The translations under genes and the position numbers were made by a program. The notes beneath the pieces are model-generated. The model did no database searches, had not been told where the DNA came from, and saw nothing but the letters and a program-made list of their open reading frames with translations. A DNA stretch of 64,000 bases from positions 101,505,849 through 101,569,848 of the forward strand of contig NC_050104.1 of the NCBI RefSeq assembly GCF_902167145.1, read 5' to 3'. This DNA comes from Zea mays. Lineage: Eukaryota > Streptophyta > Magnoliopsida > Poales > Poaceae. Shown piece after piece: positions 1 through 10,019 of this stretch (position 1 is its first letter; each line of letters opens with the position of its first letter).

Positions 1-344
1 CTCACCTTTTTTTATGTGGGTGTCAGGTTTCGTTTCGTTTTCTATGTTCGAGAAATGGTGAATTCCGCTGGGTTTCTACCAAATTATATCCTTTCTAAAA
101 AAACACAAAATTATATGCAAAAGAACTTAAACTATAAAAAAACAATATCATGTTTAAGTGCTTCTTTGTTATATATATTTGAATCCTAACAACTAACAAC
201 TAGATACGATAGAACAATTATTTTTCCATTCGGTAGCTCCATAGGGAGATGATGAGCGATGACGATCTTTCCATTCGGTAGCCACATAGGGGATAGATTT
301 GATTTCCTTACAATAGTTATATTAGAAGTGTAAATAGTATGTAT
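1..344. other. AT-rich flank without a recognisable gene
   Basis: I see no coding potential here that I trust. The stretch is AT-rich. It contains a short direct repeat, tttccattcggtagc, at 223-237 and again at 268-282, 45 bp apart. The short open frame on the minus strand across 186-581 has no recognisable motif and overlaps the LINE fragment, so it is not called. Confidence 0.5.
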
Positions 345-870
345 GTTATTCGTGACAGGGACGAAAATAGCCGGTTCTTTTATTCCTGCGCCTTCTCGCG
401 CATGAGGACGAATAGGATTGAGCTCCTTGAAGCCAATTGCCAGACTTTTACAAAACACGAAAACAAAGCAACTATCCTCCGTAATTTCTATGCAAACTTT
501 TTTGGCCTTTCCTCTACTACTGAATGGTCCTTCGACATCAATGATCTCTATGCTGAATGTCCCATTTCTGCCCTTGCCCATCTTGATGCTTCTTTCAACA
601 ACTCTGAAATCGACGACGCCATCAAGCTCATGAAAAAGGACTAGAGCCTAGCTCCGTCTACGTCCTTTTCAATGAGTTCCACGCTAGAAGAGCTGACCTC
701 GAACGCATCAACTGGTCTTATCCTGTCCTCCTCCCCAAGAAAGATGCTGCAAAATCTTCGGCCGACTACCGTCCCATCTGCCTCCAAAATTGCCCAGTGA
801 AAGCCATTGCAAAGGTGCTCTCCTGCCCGCCTAGAGAGTCATATCCCCTCCCTTGTAGAGGGACTCCAAC
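345..870 (+). pseudogene. LINE (non-LTR retrotransposon) fragment: linker and start of reverse transcriptase
   Basis: The frame from about 345 to 644 reads like the segment just before the RT domain of plant L1-type LINE ORF2: an R-D-x-N-S-R-F-F start, then R-R-T-N-R-I-E-L-L, then H-E-(N/D)-K-A-x-I-L-x-N-F-Y. The frame stops at 642-644 after a lost segment. From about 650 it continues with V-L-L-P-K-K-D and R-P-I-C-L-Q-N-C-P-V-K-A-I-A-K-V-L, the first RT motifs. It ends abruptly at 870, where the LTR of block A starts. It is a dead fragment, the 5'-most of four pieces of the same plus-strand LINE. Assignment to LINE ORF2 rests on these motifs; the clade is not determined. Confidence 0.8.
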
Positions 871-1111
871 TGTTGGATCTTTTATGGGCTTGACCCATTT
901 ATTGAATAAACTCTATGGTGTGTAATGGTGGAGAATACCAATAGTACCACATTAAAGTCCAAGGGTCTTTTGCCTTGACTTATATGGTGGGATTTATTCC
1001 ACTTAACTTGAGAAGTCAAGAAATGGACAAGGGCGTGCCACGCGCGCGCGCGCCGCCGCCGCCGGTCGGGCCGGGCCGGGCGTGGCGTGGCGAGGCAGGC
1101 AGGCAGGCAGG
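871..1111 (+). repeat. Block A, left LTR (3'-truncated)
   Basis: It starts TGTTGGATCTTTTATGGGC, identical to the start of the central LTR at 4439, and follows that LTR through the GC-rich CGCGCG/CCGCCG tract to a run of GGCA repeats. The remaining LTR, the leader, gag and protease are missing. After about 13 bp of filler, the sequence jumps into pol at about 1125. Confidence 0.85.
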
Positions 1112-1124
1112 CCTCACAAGGGCC

Positions 1125-3898
1125 ATAAAGTTGTTCTTGAGTCTAATAAATGTGTTGTGTCAAAACATGGTACTTTTGTTGGTAAAGGATATGACTGCGG
1201 AGGCTTGTTCCGCTTATCACTGCATGATGTGTGTAATAAAATGGTGAATTCTGTTAATTTTTCTGATGAGTCAGATTTATGGCATTCACGTTTTTGTCAT
1301 GCAAGCTTTGGCTGTCTTATGCGGTTAGCAAATATAAATTTAATTCCTAAATTTAACTTGGTCAAAAAGTCTAAGTGCCATGTGTGTGTTGAATCAAAAC
1401 AACCCCGCAAACCTCACAAGGCTGCTGAGGCGAGGAGTTTGGCACCTCTAGAACTTGTTCATTCTGATCTGTGCGAGATGAATGGAATTTTGACCAAAGG
1501 TGGTAAAAGATACTTTCTCACTTTTATAGATGACTCCACTAGATTTTGTTATGTGTATCTCTTAAAAACAAAAGATGAAGCGTTCAATTATTTTAAGGCC
1601 TATAAAGCTGAAGTTGAGAACCAACTTGAGAGGAAAATAAAACGTTTAAGGTCCGACCGAGGTGGAGAATATTTCTCTAATGTGTTCGATGAGTTCTGCG
1701 TGGAACATGGTATTATTCATGAGAGGACACCGCCATTCTCACCACAATCCAATGGGATTGCTGAAAGGAAAAACCGCACTCTAACAGATTTGGTGAATGT
1801 CATGTTGAGTACAGCGGGATTATCCAAGGCATGGTGGGGTGAGGCGATTTTGACAGCATGTCATGTCCTGAATAGAGTTCCAACAAAGAACAAAGAGATC
1901 ACTCCATTTGAGGAATGGGAAAAGAGAAGATTAAATCTCTCATATTTGCGCACTTGGGGTTGTTTGGCTAAAGTGAATGTGCCAATCAACAAAAAGCGTA
2001 AACTTGGGCCTAAAACTGTTGATTGTGTATTCCTTGGGTACTCTTTTCACAGCACTGGGTATAGGTTCTTAATTATAAAATCTGATGTGCCTGATATGTA
2101 TGTTGATACTATCATGGAATCAAGAGACGCAACATTTTTTGAGAATGAGTTTCCCATGAAGAATACACCTAGTGATACAAGTCATGAGACTATAATTTCC
2201 CATGAGCACGAACTGTCGATTCCTATAGATCATGCTGAGGATTCTCACGTGCACATCCCTGAGGAGGATGACACTATAGTCACTCGAAAGAGCAAGAGAC
2301 AGAGGGTTGCAAAATCCTTTGGTAATGACTTTATAGTGTACCTTGTGGAAGACACACCAACTACCATTAGTGAGGCATATTCCTCTCCTGATGCTGACTT
2401 ATGAAAGGAAGCAGTAAGGAGTGAGATGGAATCTATTATGTCTAATGGAACTTGGGAGGTCGTTGACCGTCCTTATGGTTGTCAACCTATAGGTTGCAAA
2501 TGGATCTTCAAGAAAAAGCTTAGGCCTGATGGTACAATTGAAAGGTACAAGGCAAGGCTTGTGGCCAAAGGTTATACCCAAAAGGAGGGTGAAGATTTCT
2601 TTGATACCTACTCACCAGTGGCTCGACTGACTACAATTCGCACATTAATAGCCGTGGCAGCCTCTTATGGTCTTATCATTCATCAGATGGATGTTAAGAC
2701 AGCTTTCCTAAATGGAGAGTTGGATGAGGAGATCTATATGGATCAGCCAGAAGGGTTTATTGCGGATGGTCAAGAGAAAAAGGTGTGCAGGTTGATAAAA
2801 TCACTGTATGGCCTAAAACAAGCACCTAAGCAATGGCATGAAAAGTTTGATAATACTCTTACAGCAGCTGGCTTTGTTGTAAATGAATCTGACACATGTG
2901 TATACTATCGGTATGGTGGGGGTGAGTCTGTTATGTTGTGCCTTTATGTTGATGACATTCAGATCTTTGGATCAAATCTCAATGTGATTGAGGAAGTTAA
3001 AAATCTTCTATCGAGCAATTTCGAGATGAAAGATTTGGGAGAGGCTGATGTCATTCTAAACATCAAGCTTGTTAGAGAAGCTGATGGTGGGGTAACTTTG
3101 TTACAATCCCATTATGTGGAAAAGGTATTGAGTCGCTTTGGTTTTAGTGACTGTGATCCTGCTCCAACACCTTATGACCCCAGTGTGCTATTAAGAAAGA
3201 ATCGGAGAATAGCAAGGGATCAATTGACATACTCCCAGATCATTGGCTCGCTCATGTACCTTGCAAGTGCAACAAGGCCAGACATCTCTTATGCTGTGAG
3301 TAAGCTAAGTCGGTTTGTGTCGAAACCAGGAGATGATCACTGGCGTGCTCTTGAGAGAGTGTTGCAGTATTTGAAAGGTACTATGACATACAGTATTCAT
3401 TATACCGGAAACCCAAAAGTGCTGGAAGGATATTGTGATGCCAACTGGATTTCTGATGCTGATGAGCTTTATGCCACAAGCGGATACGTGTTTCTGTTTG
3501 GAGGTGGCGCTGTTTCCTGGAAGTCTTGCAAGCAGACTATCTTAACGAAGTCTACAATGGAAGCAGAACTCGCAGCATTAGACACTGCTGGGGCTGAGGC
3601 CGAGTGGCTTCGTGATTTCCTATTAGACTTACCGGTAGTTGAAAAACCGATACCAGCTATTTCCATGAACTGTGACAACCAAACGGTGATTACAAAGGTT
3701 AACAGTTCTAGGAATAACATGAAGTCTACAAGGCATGTTAAGAGGAGATTAAAATCTGTCAGAAAGTTGAAAAACTCCGGAGTTATAACTGTGGATTATG
3801 TCCACACATCAAATAATCTGGCAGATCAATTTACTAAGGGTCTATCACGCAATGTGATAGAAAGTGCATCGAGGGAAATGGGTATGAGACCCATGTGA
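1125..3898 (+). pseudogene. Block A, left copy: copia pol remnant (integrase, RT, RNase H)
   Basis: The order of integrase before RT is diagnostic of Ty1-copia. Visible in order are the GAG_pre-integrase H-x-R-x-x-H-x-S with a C-x2-C pair, the integrase core with F-I-D-D-S-T-R-F and S-D-R-G-G-E-Y, RT with [11 protein letters not shown] and Y-V-D-D, and RNase H with T-K-S-T-M-E-A-E. The 5' end (gag, protease) is deleted. A TGG codon that is intact in the right copy (26530-26532) is TGA at 2401-2403 here, a G-to-A nonsense change that separates integrase from RT. Inactive; a near-duplicate of 25254-28027. Confidence 0.92.
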
Positions 3899-4438
3899 GA
3901 TCTACTCTAGTGGTAACCTGCTCTATGTGATCGGAGATCCCGTGAAGTAGAGTGGAGAAACAAGCTAGGAGTAGATTGTGAGGAAAGATCCCTTCTTTAA
4001 CTCATTTCTGATGCACATCTTTCCTATCTGTAAGGCAGGATGGTTTTTACCTTAATGTATTCCAAGAGTCTTATAAAGGTGAGATGTTGTCCTACAGAAC
4101 ATCTTCTGAGGAATACACCTATATGAGTCAGACTGCTAGTCATAGTCTATGGGACTTGGGTAATCCCTAAATACTCATGAAAGGCACTGAAGTGTGACTT
4201 ATATGCTTCTAAACAGCGGGAATACCCTTTTGCAGCCTAGTATCAGCAAAGGATTTGAGTGAATCTTATTTCGCACAAAACTGTCAATTCAAGGCATAGT
4301 CCATTGTTCAGTTGTGAATGAGTGAAACTCTTATTCTAGATGGATGTTCAACTTAACAGTCTCCATCGAAACACTGGTATATCAAAGGATTGTGATTCTG
4401 ATACTTCATCATTACAAACCCTAGAGTTTGGTGGGGAT
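3899..4438 (+). other. Block A, left copy: 3' untranslated region and polypurine tract
   Basis: This 540-bp non-coding segment lies between the pol stop and the central LTR. It ends in a weak purine-rich run (tttggtgggga, about 4427-4437) directly before the LTR start TGTTGG, the expected place for plus-strand priming. The equivalent segment is completely deleted from the right copy. Confidence 0.7.
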
Positions 4439-4820
4439 TGTTGGATCTTTTATGGGCTTGGCCCATTTATTGAATAAACTCTATGGTGTGTAATGGTGGA
4501 GAATACCAATAGTACCACATTGGAAGTCCAAGGGTCTTTTGCCTTGACTTATATGGTGGGATTTATTCCACTTAACTTGAGAAGTCAAGAAATGGACAAG
4601 GGCGTGCCACGCGCGCGCGCGCGCCGCCGCCGCCGGCCGGGCCGGGCGTGGCGAGGCGAGGCAGGCAGGCAGGCAGGCAGGCAGGCGAGCGGGCGTGGTG
4701 TGGTTGTGTTATTTTTTAGCACTCACTAACCGCGTATGTCAGCCGAGTGACCCTGTCTCTTCGTCTGCCGAGTGACCCTGTCTCTTCGTCAGCCAGCCGA
4801 GTGACCCTTCTCCTTCAGCT

Positions 4821-4905
4821 GCCGACTTATGGCGTGACTCGGCGAGAGCTGGCCGACTCATGGCATAACTCGGCTAGAGCTGGCCGACTCTTGGCGTGAC
4901 TCGGC
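4821..4905 (+). repeat. Three 31-bp tandem near-palindromes in the U3 of LTR A
   Basis: GCCGACT occurs at 4821, 4852 and 4883, exactly 31 bp apart. Each is followed 9 bp later by its near inverse ACTCGGC (4837-4843, 4868-4874, 4899-4905). Just upstream lie several copies of GCCGAGTGACC, the same heptamer family in direct orientation. The array sits 35-120 bp before the TATA-like motif, where LTR enhancers normally lie. The same array is in the third LTR around 28393-28477. Confidence 0.8.
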
Positions 4906-5159
4906 GACCTTTCTCCTTCAGCTTCCCTCTGCGAGAGGTTAAATAGAGGAGCACCCCTGTCACTCGGTACAGGCGAGAAACACTTTCAGTCTCACAAATC
5001 CAGCCGCCGAGTGAGGGTATTTCCATCTCGTGACTCTGCGCGCACAGAGAAGCGAGAGGGCAGGTGCCTCCGAAGCCGGTGCCGTTCGAGACCTTGCACG
5101 GGGGATCGGCAATTAGGTTTTTGGGGAGCGTCTACGCGACTGCCCAAAACATCTCCAAC

Positions 5160-5209
5160 ATGTCAAAAGAAGCTGGTCAAGGATCTGGATCATCAGAGCG
5201 CATCGGAGG
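5160..5209 (+). CDS. Block A, right copy: probable gag exon 1
   Basis: An ATG at 5160 opens a short Gly/Ser-rich frame of 16 codons plus two bases, ending at 5209 before GTATGATC. If the following 399 bp are removed as an intron, the two left-over bases combine with position 5609 and the frame runs directly into recognisable copia gag sequence. The total (50 + 338 + 3584 nt, leaving out element D) is exactly divisible by three. No other upstream ATG gives the gag frame a normal start without reading through the AT-rich, very hydrophobic segment. It is inferred from splice signals; no transcript evidence is available. Confidence 0.55.
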
Positions 5210-5608
5210 GTATGATCAATTTATTTACTTACTGTTTTGTGTTCTGGATATTATATATGTTTCATATTTTCATCTATGCTGTTTCATATTTACGAATGAT
5301 TTTATCTTATCTGTTCTGTCTAATTATAATATGATAGATCTGTCTATTTTAATTTTGCAGTCATGCTATTTATGTTTCAATCTGTTTACTTTCATTTGTT
5401 CAGTCAGTATACATGTTTATCGTATTTATTTGATTTATATAATTCACATGCTATATGTTCTCTTGATTCATACTGGTATGGATCAATTTGAGATCACAAT
5501 TTCTATGGTTAATTATTTGTTATATGTCATCATCATAATGTTGATTTATGGAATTAAAATAATGCGGAAAATGCCTATAATTCTAACAATCCAAAAACCT
5601 AATGTTAG
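5210..5608 (+). other. Probable intron in gag of family A
   Basis: The 399-bp segment is strongly AT-rich. It starts GTATGATC after a purine-rich exon end and finishes AATGTTAG before GC. A CTAAC branch-point consensus lies at 5583-5587, about 21-25 nt before the terminal AG. A second possible acceptor, ttttaattttgcag, occurs near 5347-5360. Read as protein, the segment would give an implausible Ile/Leu/Tyr-rich chain. The alternative view is that everything up to 5588 is LTR and the primer site plus gag start were deleted. Confidence 0.5.
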
Positions 5609-5946
5609 GCATTTTTCTGTCAGAGGTTTTGCTGCTGTGCTAAAGCCTGATCCTTTTGATGGTAAAAACTTCTTGATATGGAAAGCTAAAATGGAATTGT
5701 GGCTAACTGCAATGTCTTGTTTTCATGCCGCTGAGGGCAAGCCTGCCAACTTACCTCCAGAGGATGAGGCTAAGTTTAAGGCTGAAGACAACCTCTTTCG
5801 AGGAGCAGTAATTAGCGCACTGGATACTAAATTCCAGAAAAGCTATATCATCCTTCCCACGGGGAAAGAGCTGTGGGATGCTCTTGTTGGAAAGTTTGGA
5901 GTTACTGACGCTGGTAGCGAACTGTATCTCATGGAGCAGTTGTATG
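5609..5946 (+). CDS. Block A, right copy: 5' part of gag (interrupted by element D)
   Basis: The frame shows the standard start of plant copia gag: an F-A-A-V-L-K-P-D-P-F-D-G run, W-K-A-K-M-E-L-W, and then the helical region typical of UBN2/Retrotran_gag domains. It ends at 5946 where D inserted. The last five bases, GTATG, are repeated at 24439-24443 on the other side of D. The frame resumes at 24444 without any shift. Gag would form the particle shell that packages element RNA. Confidence 0.88.
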
Positions 5947-7273
5947 TGATAGTCGCCTAGAGGGGGGTGAATAGGGCGAAACTGAAATTTACAAATATAA
6001 ACACAACTACAAGCCGGGTTAGCGTTAGTAATAAAGAAACGAGTCCGTGAGAGAAGGCGCAAAACAAATCGCAAGCGAATAAACAAGTGAGACACGCGGA
6101 TTTGTTTTACCGAGGTTCGGTTCTTGCAAACCTACTCCCCGTTGAGGAGGCCACAAAGGCCGGGTCTCTTTCAACCCTTCCCTCTCTCAAACGATCCACG
6201 GATCGAGTGAGCTTTCTCTTCTCAATCACTTGGAACACAAAGTTCCCACAAGGACCACCACAAGATTGGTGTCTCTTGCCTCAATTACAAGTGAGTTTGA
6301 TTGCAAAGAAAGGATCAAGAAAGAAGAAAGCAATCCAAGCGCAAGAGCTCGAAAGAACACAAGCAAATCACTCTCTCTAGTCACTATGGCGTTGTGTGGA
6401 ATTTGGAGAGGATTTGATCTCTTTGGTGTGTCTAGAATTGAATGCTAGAGCTCTTGTAGTAGTTGGGAAGTGGAAAACTTGGATGCAATGAATGGTGGGG
6501 TGGTTGGGATATTTATAGCCCCAACCACCAAATGTGGCCGTTGGGAGGCTGTCTGTTCGATGGCGCACCGGACAGTCCGGTGCACACCAGACAGTCCGGT
6601 GCACACCGGACAGTCCGGTGCCCCCTGCCACGTCATCACTGCCGTTGGATTCTAGCCGTTGGAGCTTCTGTCTTGTGGGTCCGCCTGGGTGTCCGGTGCA
6701 CACCGGACATCTACTGTTCCTAGTCCGGTGTGCCAGAATGGGCGCGCCTGCCATCTGCGCGCGCAGAGCGCGCATTAAATGCGAGGCAGAGAGCCGTTGG
6801 CGCGGAGATAGCTGTTGCACCGGAGTCGCACCGGACAGTCCGGTGCACACCGGACAGTCCGGTGAATTATAGCGGACTAGCCGTTGGAGTTTCCCGAAGC
6901 TGGCGAGTTCCTGAGGCCGACCTCCCTTGGCGCACCGGACACTGTCCGGTGTACACCGGACAGTCCGGTGAATTATAGCGGAGTCGCTTCCGGAAATTCC
7001 CGAAGGTGGCGAGTTGGAGCTGGAGTCCTCTGATGCACCGGACACTGTCCGGTGTACACCGGACAGTCCGGTGCTCTCAGACCAGAGGGCCTTCGGTTCC
7101 CACTATGCTCCTTTGTTGAATCCAAAACTTGGTCTTTTTATTGACTGAGTGTGAACCTTTTACACCTGTGCAATCTATAAACTTGGGCAAACTTAGTTAG
7201 TCCAATTGTTTGTGTTGGGCAATTCAACCACCAAAAATAATTAGGGACTAGGTGTAAGCCTAATTCCCTTTCA
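5947..7273 (-). repeat. Element D, 3' LTR
   Basis: 1327 bp, read on the minus strand from TGAAAGGGAATTAGG to …GGCGACTATCA. It carries a TATA box (GGCTATAAAT, complement of 6511-6520). Upstream of it, at 6566-7073, is an array of CACCGGACAGTCCGGTG-type palindromes. It has one more 19-bp palindrome unit than the 5' LTR (the unit with a G-to-A change near 6585-6603), which fits slippage or recombination within the array. Confidence 0.93.
6566..7073. repeat. Palindrome array in the D 3' LTR
   Basis: About nine copies of CACCGGAC(A/T)GTCCGGTG and its spaced variants CACCGGACACTGTCCGGTG occur here, often as pairs joined by a CA or TA. Each copy is self-complementary around the central base. The array lies in U3, upstream of the TATA box in the sense of element D. 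The matching array in the other D LTR is at about 23748-24237. Confidence 0.9.
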
Positions 7274-8141
7274 ATCTCCCCCTTTTTGGTGATTGATGCC
7301 AACACAAACCAAAGCAAATATAGAAGTGCATAATTGAACTAGTTTGCATAATGTAAGTGTAAAGGTTGCTTGGAATTGAGCCAATATAACTACTTACGAG
7401 ATATGCATGGAATGTTTCTTTCTTATTTAGTATTTTGGACCACGCTTGCACCACGAGTTTTGTTTTTGCAAACTCTTTTGTAAATCCTTTTCAAAGTTCT
7501 TTTGCAAATAGTCAAAGGTGAATGAATAAGATTTTGCAAAGCATTTTTAAGATTTGAAATTTTCTCCCCCTGTTTCAAATGCTTCTCCTTTGACTAAACA
7601 AAACTCCCCCTAAAAGAGATCCACCTCTTAGTGTTCAAGAGGGTTTTGATATACCATTTTTGAAATACTACTTCACCCCCTTTTGAACACAATAGGATAC
7701 CAATTGAAAATATTCAACACTAAGTTTTTGAAATTGGTGGTGGTGCGGTCCTTTTGCTTTGGGCTCATTTCTCCCCCTTTTTGGCATGAATCGCCAAAAA
7801 CGGAACCATTAGAGCCCTTTAAGTGCTATCTTCCCCTTTGGTCATAAATGAGTTAAGATTTTACCAAAGACGAAGTCCGGTCCTTTTGCCTTGGGCTCAT
7901 TTCTCCCTCAAGGATGAAGTCCGGTCCTTTTGTTTGATGCTCATTACTCCCCAAAGAATAGAGAGTTGCTTGGAGTGATGGCGAAGTATGAGTTACGGAG
8001 TGGAAGCCTTTGTCTTCGCCGAAGACTCCAATTCCCTTTCAATATACCTATGACTTGGTTTGAAATAGACTTGAAAACACATTAGTCATAGCATATGAAA
8101 AAGACATGATCAAAGGTATATAAATGAGCTATGTGTGCAAT
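7274..8141 (-). other. Element D, pol-to-LTR spacer with several polypurine tracts
   Basis: No env-like frame is present in this 868-bp spacer. On the minus strand it has a purine tract directly next to the LTR (complement of tctccccctttttgg at 7276-7290) and similar tracts at about 7562-7575, 7605-7615 and 7770-7785. Several purine tracts before the 3' LTR are a described feature of Sireviruses. Confidence 0.8.
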
Positions 8142-9339
8142 CTAGCAAAAGAAATTGCACGAATCAAGAATATTGAGCTCATGCCTAAGTTTGGTAAAAG
8201 TTTGTTCTTCAAGAGGCTTGGTAAAGATATCGGCTAATTGATCTTTAGTATTAATATATGAAATCTCGATATCTCCCTTTTGTTGGTGATCCCTAAGAAA
8301 ATGATACCGAATGGCTATGTGCTTAGTGCGGCTGTGCTCGACGGGATTGTCGACCATTTTGATTGCACTCTCATTATCACATAGCAAAGGGACTTTGGTT
8401 AGTTTGTAACCGTAGTCCCGCAGGGTTTGCCTCATCCAAAGCAACTGCGCGCAACAATGGCCTGCGGCAATGTACTCGGCTTCGGCGGTGGAAAGAGCAA
8501 CCGAATTTTGCTTCTTTGAAGCCCAAGACACCAAGGATCTTCCCAAGAACTGGCAAGTCCCAGATGTGCTCTTCCTATTGATTTTGCACCCCGCCCAATC
8601 GGCATCCGAATAACCAATTAAATCAAAAGTGGATCCCCTAGGATACCAAAGCCCAAACTTAGGAGTATAAGCCAAATATCTCAAGATTCGTTTCACGGCC
8701 GTAAGGTGAGCTTCCTTAGGGTCGGCTTGGAATCTTGCACACATGCATACGGAAAGCATAATATCCGGTCGAGATGCACAAAGATAAAGTAATGAACCTA
8801 TCATCGACCGGTATACCTTCTGATCCACGGACTTACCTCCCGTGTCGAGGTCGAGATGCCCATTAGTTCCCATGGGTGTCTTGATGGGCTTGGCATCCTT
8901 CATCCCAAACTTGTTTAGAATGTCTTGAGTGTATTTCGTTTGGCTAATGAAGGTGCCCTCTTGGAGTTGCTTCACTTGAAATCCTAAGAAATACTTCAAC
9001 TCCCCCATCATAGACATCTCAAACTTCTGTGTCATAATCCTACTAAACTCTTCACATGTAGACTCGTTAGTAGACCCAAATATAATATCATCAACATAAA
9101 TTTGGCATACAAACAAGTCATTTTCAAGTGTTTTAGTAAAGAGTGTAGGATCGGCCTTTCCGACTTTGAAGCCATTTGCAATAAGGAAATCTCTAAGGCA
9201 TTCATACCATGCTCTTGGGGCTTGCTTGAGCCCATAAAGCGCCTTAGAGAGCTTATAGACATGGTTGGGATACTCACTGTCTTCAAAGCCGGGAGGTTGC
9301 TCAACATAGACCTCTTCCTTGATTGGTCCATTGAGGAAG
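8142..9339 (-). pseudogene. Element D pol, 3' half (RT C-terminal part, RNase H)
   Basis: From the C insertion point the minus-strand frame continues with the V-E-Q-P-P-G-F and [13 protein letters not shown] motifs, [15 protein letters not shown] and the RNase H motif L-S-T-A-E-A-E-Y. It ends at a normal pol terminus at 8142 with no internal stop. It is inactive because the 5' half lies 9 kb away beyond element C. The junction base pattern (GGAAG at 9335-9339) is one copy of C's target duplication. Confidence 0.93.
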
Positions 9340-9581
9340 TGAAAGGGAAATGTGCCCTTGGGCCATTTCTAAGTATTTTGGTGATTGAGTGCCAACACAA
9401 GTGCTTAAATGTAAATCTATGCCCATGGATGGACAAGTTGCAAATCACGAGTAAAGGTATGTTTCTAAGCCTTAGTACATTGGTTTTGTGTACTAATATA
9501 CCTATCTAAGTGTTAGAAACAGAAAGAAGAAAGAAGAGAAGAGTTGGCTGTGTACAGCCAGAAGGCTGTTTCGGTCTGGGG

Positions 9582-9941
9582 CACCGGACTGTCCGGTGGT
9601 GCACCGGACAGTGTCCGGTGCGCCAGGCTGCCTCGGGCGAAGAGGCCGCTCTCGGGAATTTGCCGACGGCGTACGGCTATAATTCACCGGACTGTCCGGT
9701 GTACACCGGACTGTCCGGTGAGCCAACGGTCGACCGGGCCAACGGTCGGCCGCGCGATCTGCGCGAGACACGTGGCCGAGCCAACGGTCGGAAGGGGGCA
9801 CCGGACTGTCCGGTGTGCACCGGACATGTCCGGTGCGCCATCGGCTCCCAGATCTCCAACGGTCTGCAACGGTCGACTGCGCTGTTTATGGAAATAAATC
9901 GGGCACCGGACAGTGTCCGGTGTGCACCGGACTGTCCGGTG
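9582..9941. repeat. Palindrome array in the C 5' LTR
   Basis: Eight self-complementary units occur, five with a one-base centre (CACCGGACTGTCCGGTG) and three with a 2-3 base spacer in the middle. The first is at 9582-9598 and the last at 9925-9941. They end about 70 bp before the TATA box. The same array is in the 3' LTR at about 17293-17652, with one arm changed by a substitution. Confidence 0.92.
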
Positions 9942-10008
9942 CACCCGACGACAGAAGGCAAGGATGGCCTTCCAGATTTGTTCTCAACGGCTCCTAGCTG
10001 CCTTGGGG

Positions 10009-10019
10009 CTATAAAAGGG
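10009..10019 (+). promoter_or_regulatory. TATA box of element C 5' LTR
   Basis: CTATAAAAGGG is a near-consensus plant TATA box. The same box stands at the same place in the 3' LTR (about 17720-17730) and, in minus orientation, in both LTRs of element B. Conservation in diverged LTRs supports a working promoter. Confidence 0.85.

Larger units (their letters stand above)
4439..5588 (+). repeat. Block A, central LTR with attached leader
   Basis: It starts TGTTGG at 4439. Two possible ends exist. One is 5160 (…CCAACA), which gives a perfect 6-bp inverted repeat with the start. The other is 5588 (…TCTAACA), which gives a 6/7 match and is also where the third copy (29161) stops matching. A TATA-like ttaaatagagg lies near 4939-4949. 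No primer-binding site complementary to initiator tRNA-Met is adjacent to either end. If 5160 is the true end, the rest of this segment is gag exon 1 plus most of an intron. Confidence 0.7.

Noticed and set aside
6377..7045. Long open frames on both strands rich in H-R-T-V-R-C-T-P-D-S-P repeats (also at 9510-10118, 17221-17829, 23629-24210, 30403-30837, 57295-57832)
   Set aside because: They are translations of the CACCGGACAGTCCGGTG palindromes, which are open in several frames on both strands. They lie in LTR U3 regions, not in genes.
6566..7073. Regularly spaced palindromic repeats resembling a CRISPR array
   Set aside because: Spacing is irregular, the units are tandem or joined without unique spacers, the genome is plant nuclear, and the same repeats occur in all Sirevirus LTRs here.
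9582..9941. Palindrome arms read as DRE/CRT drought-response elements
   Set aside because: The core is ACCGGAC, not (A/G)CCGAC; the extra G breaks the consensus.
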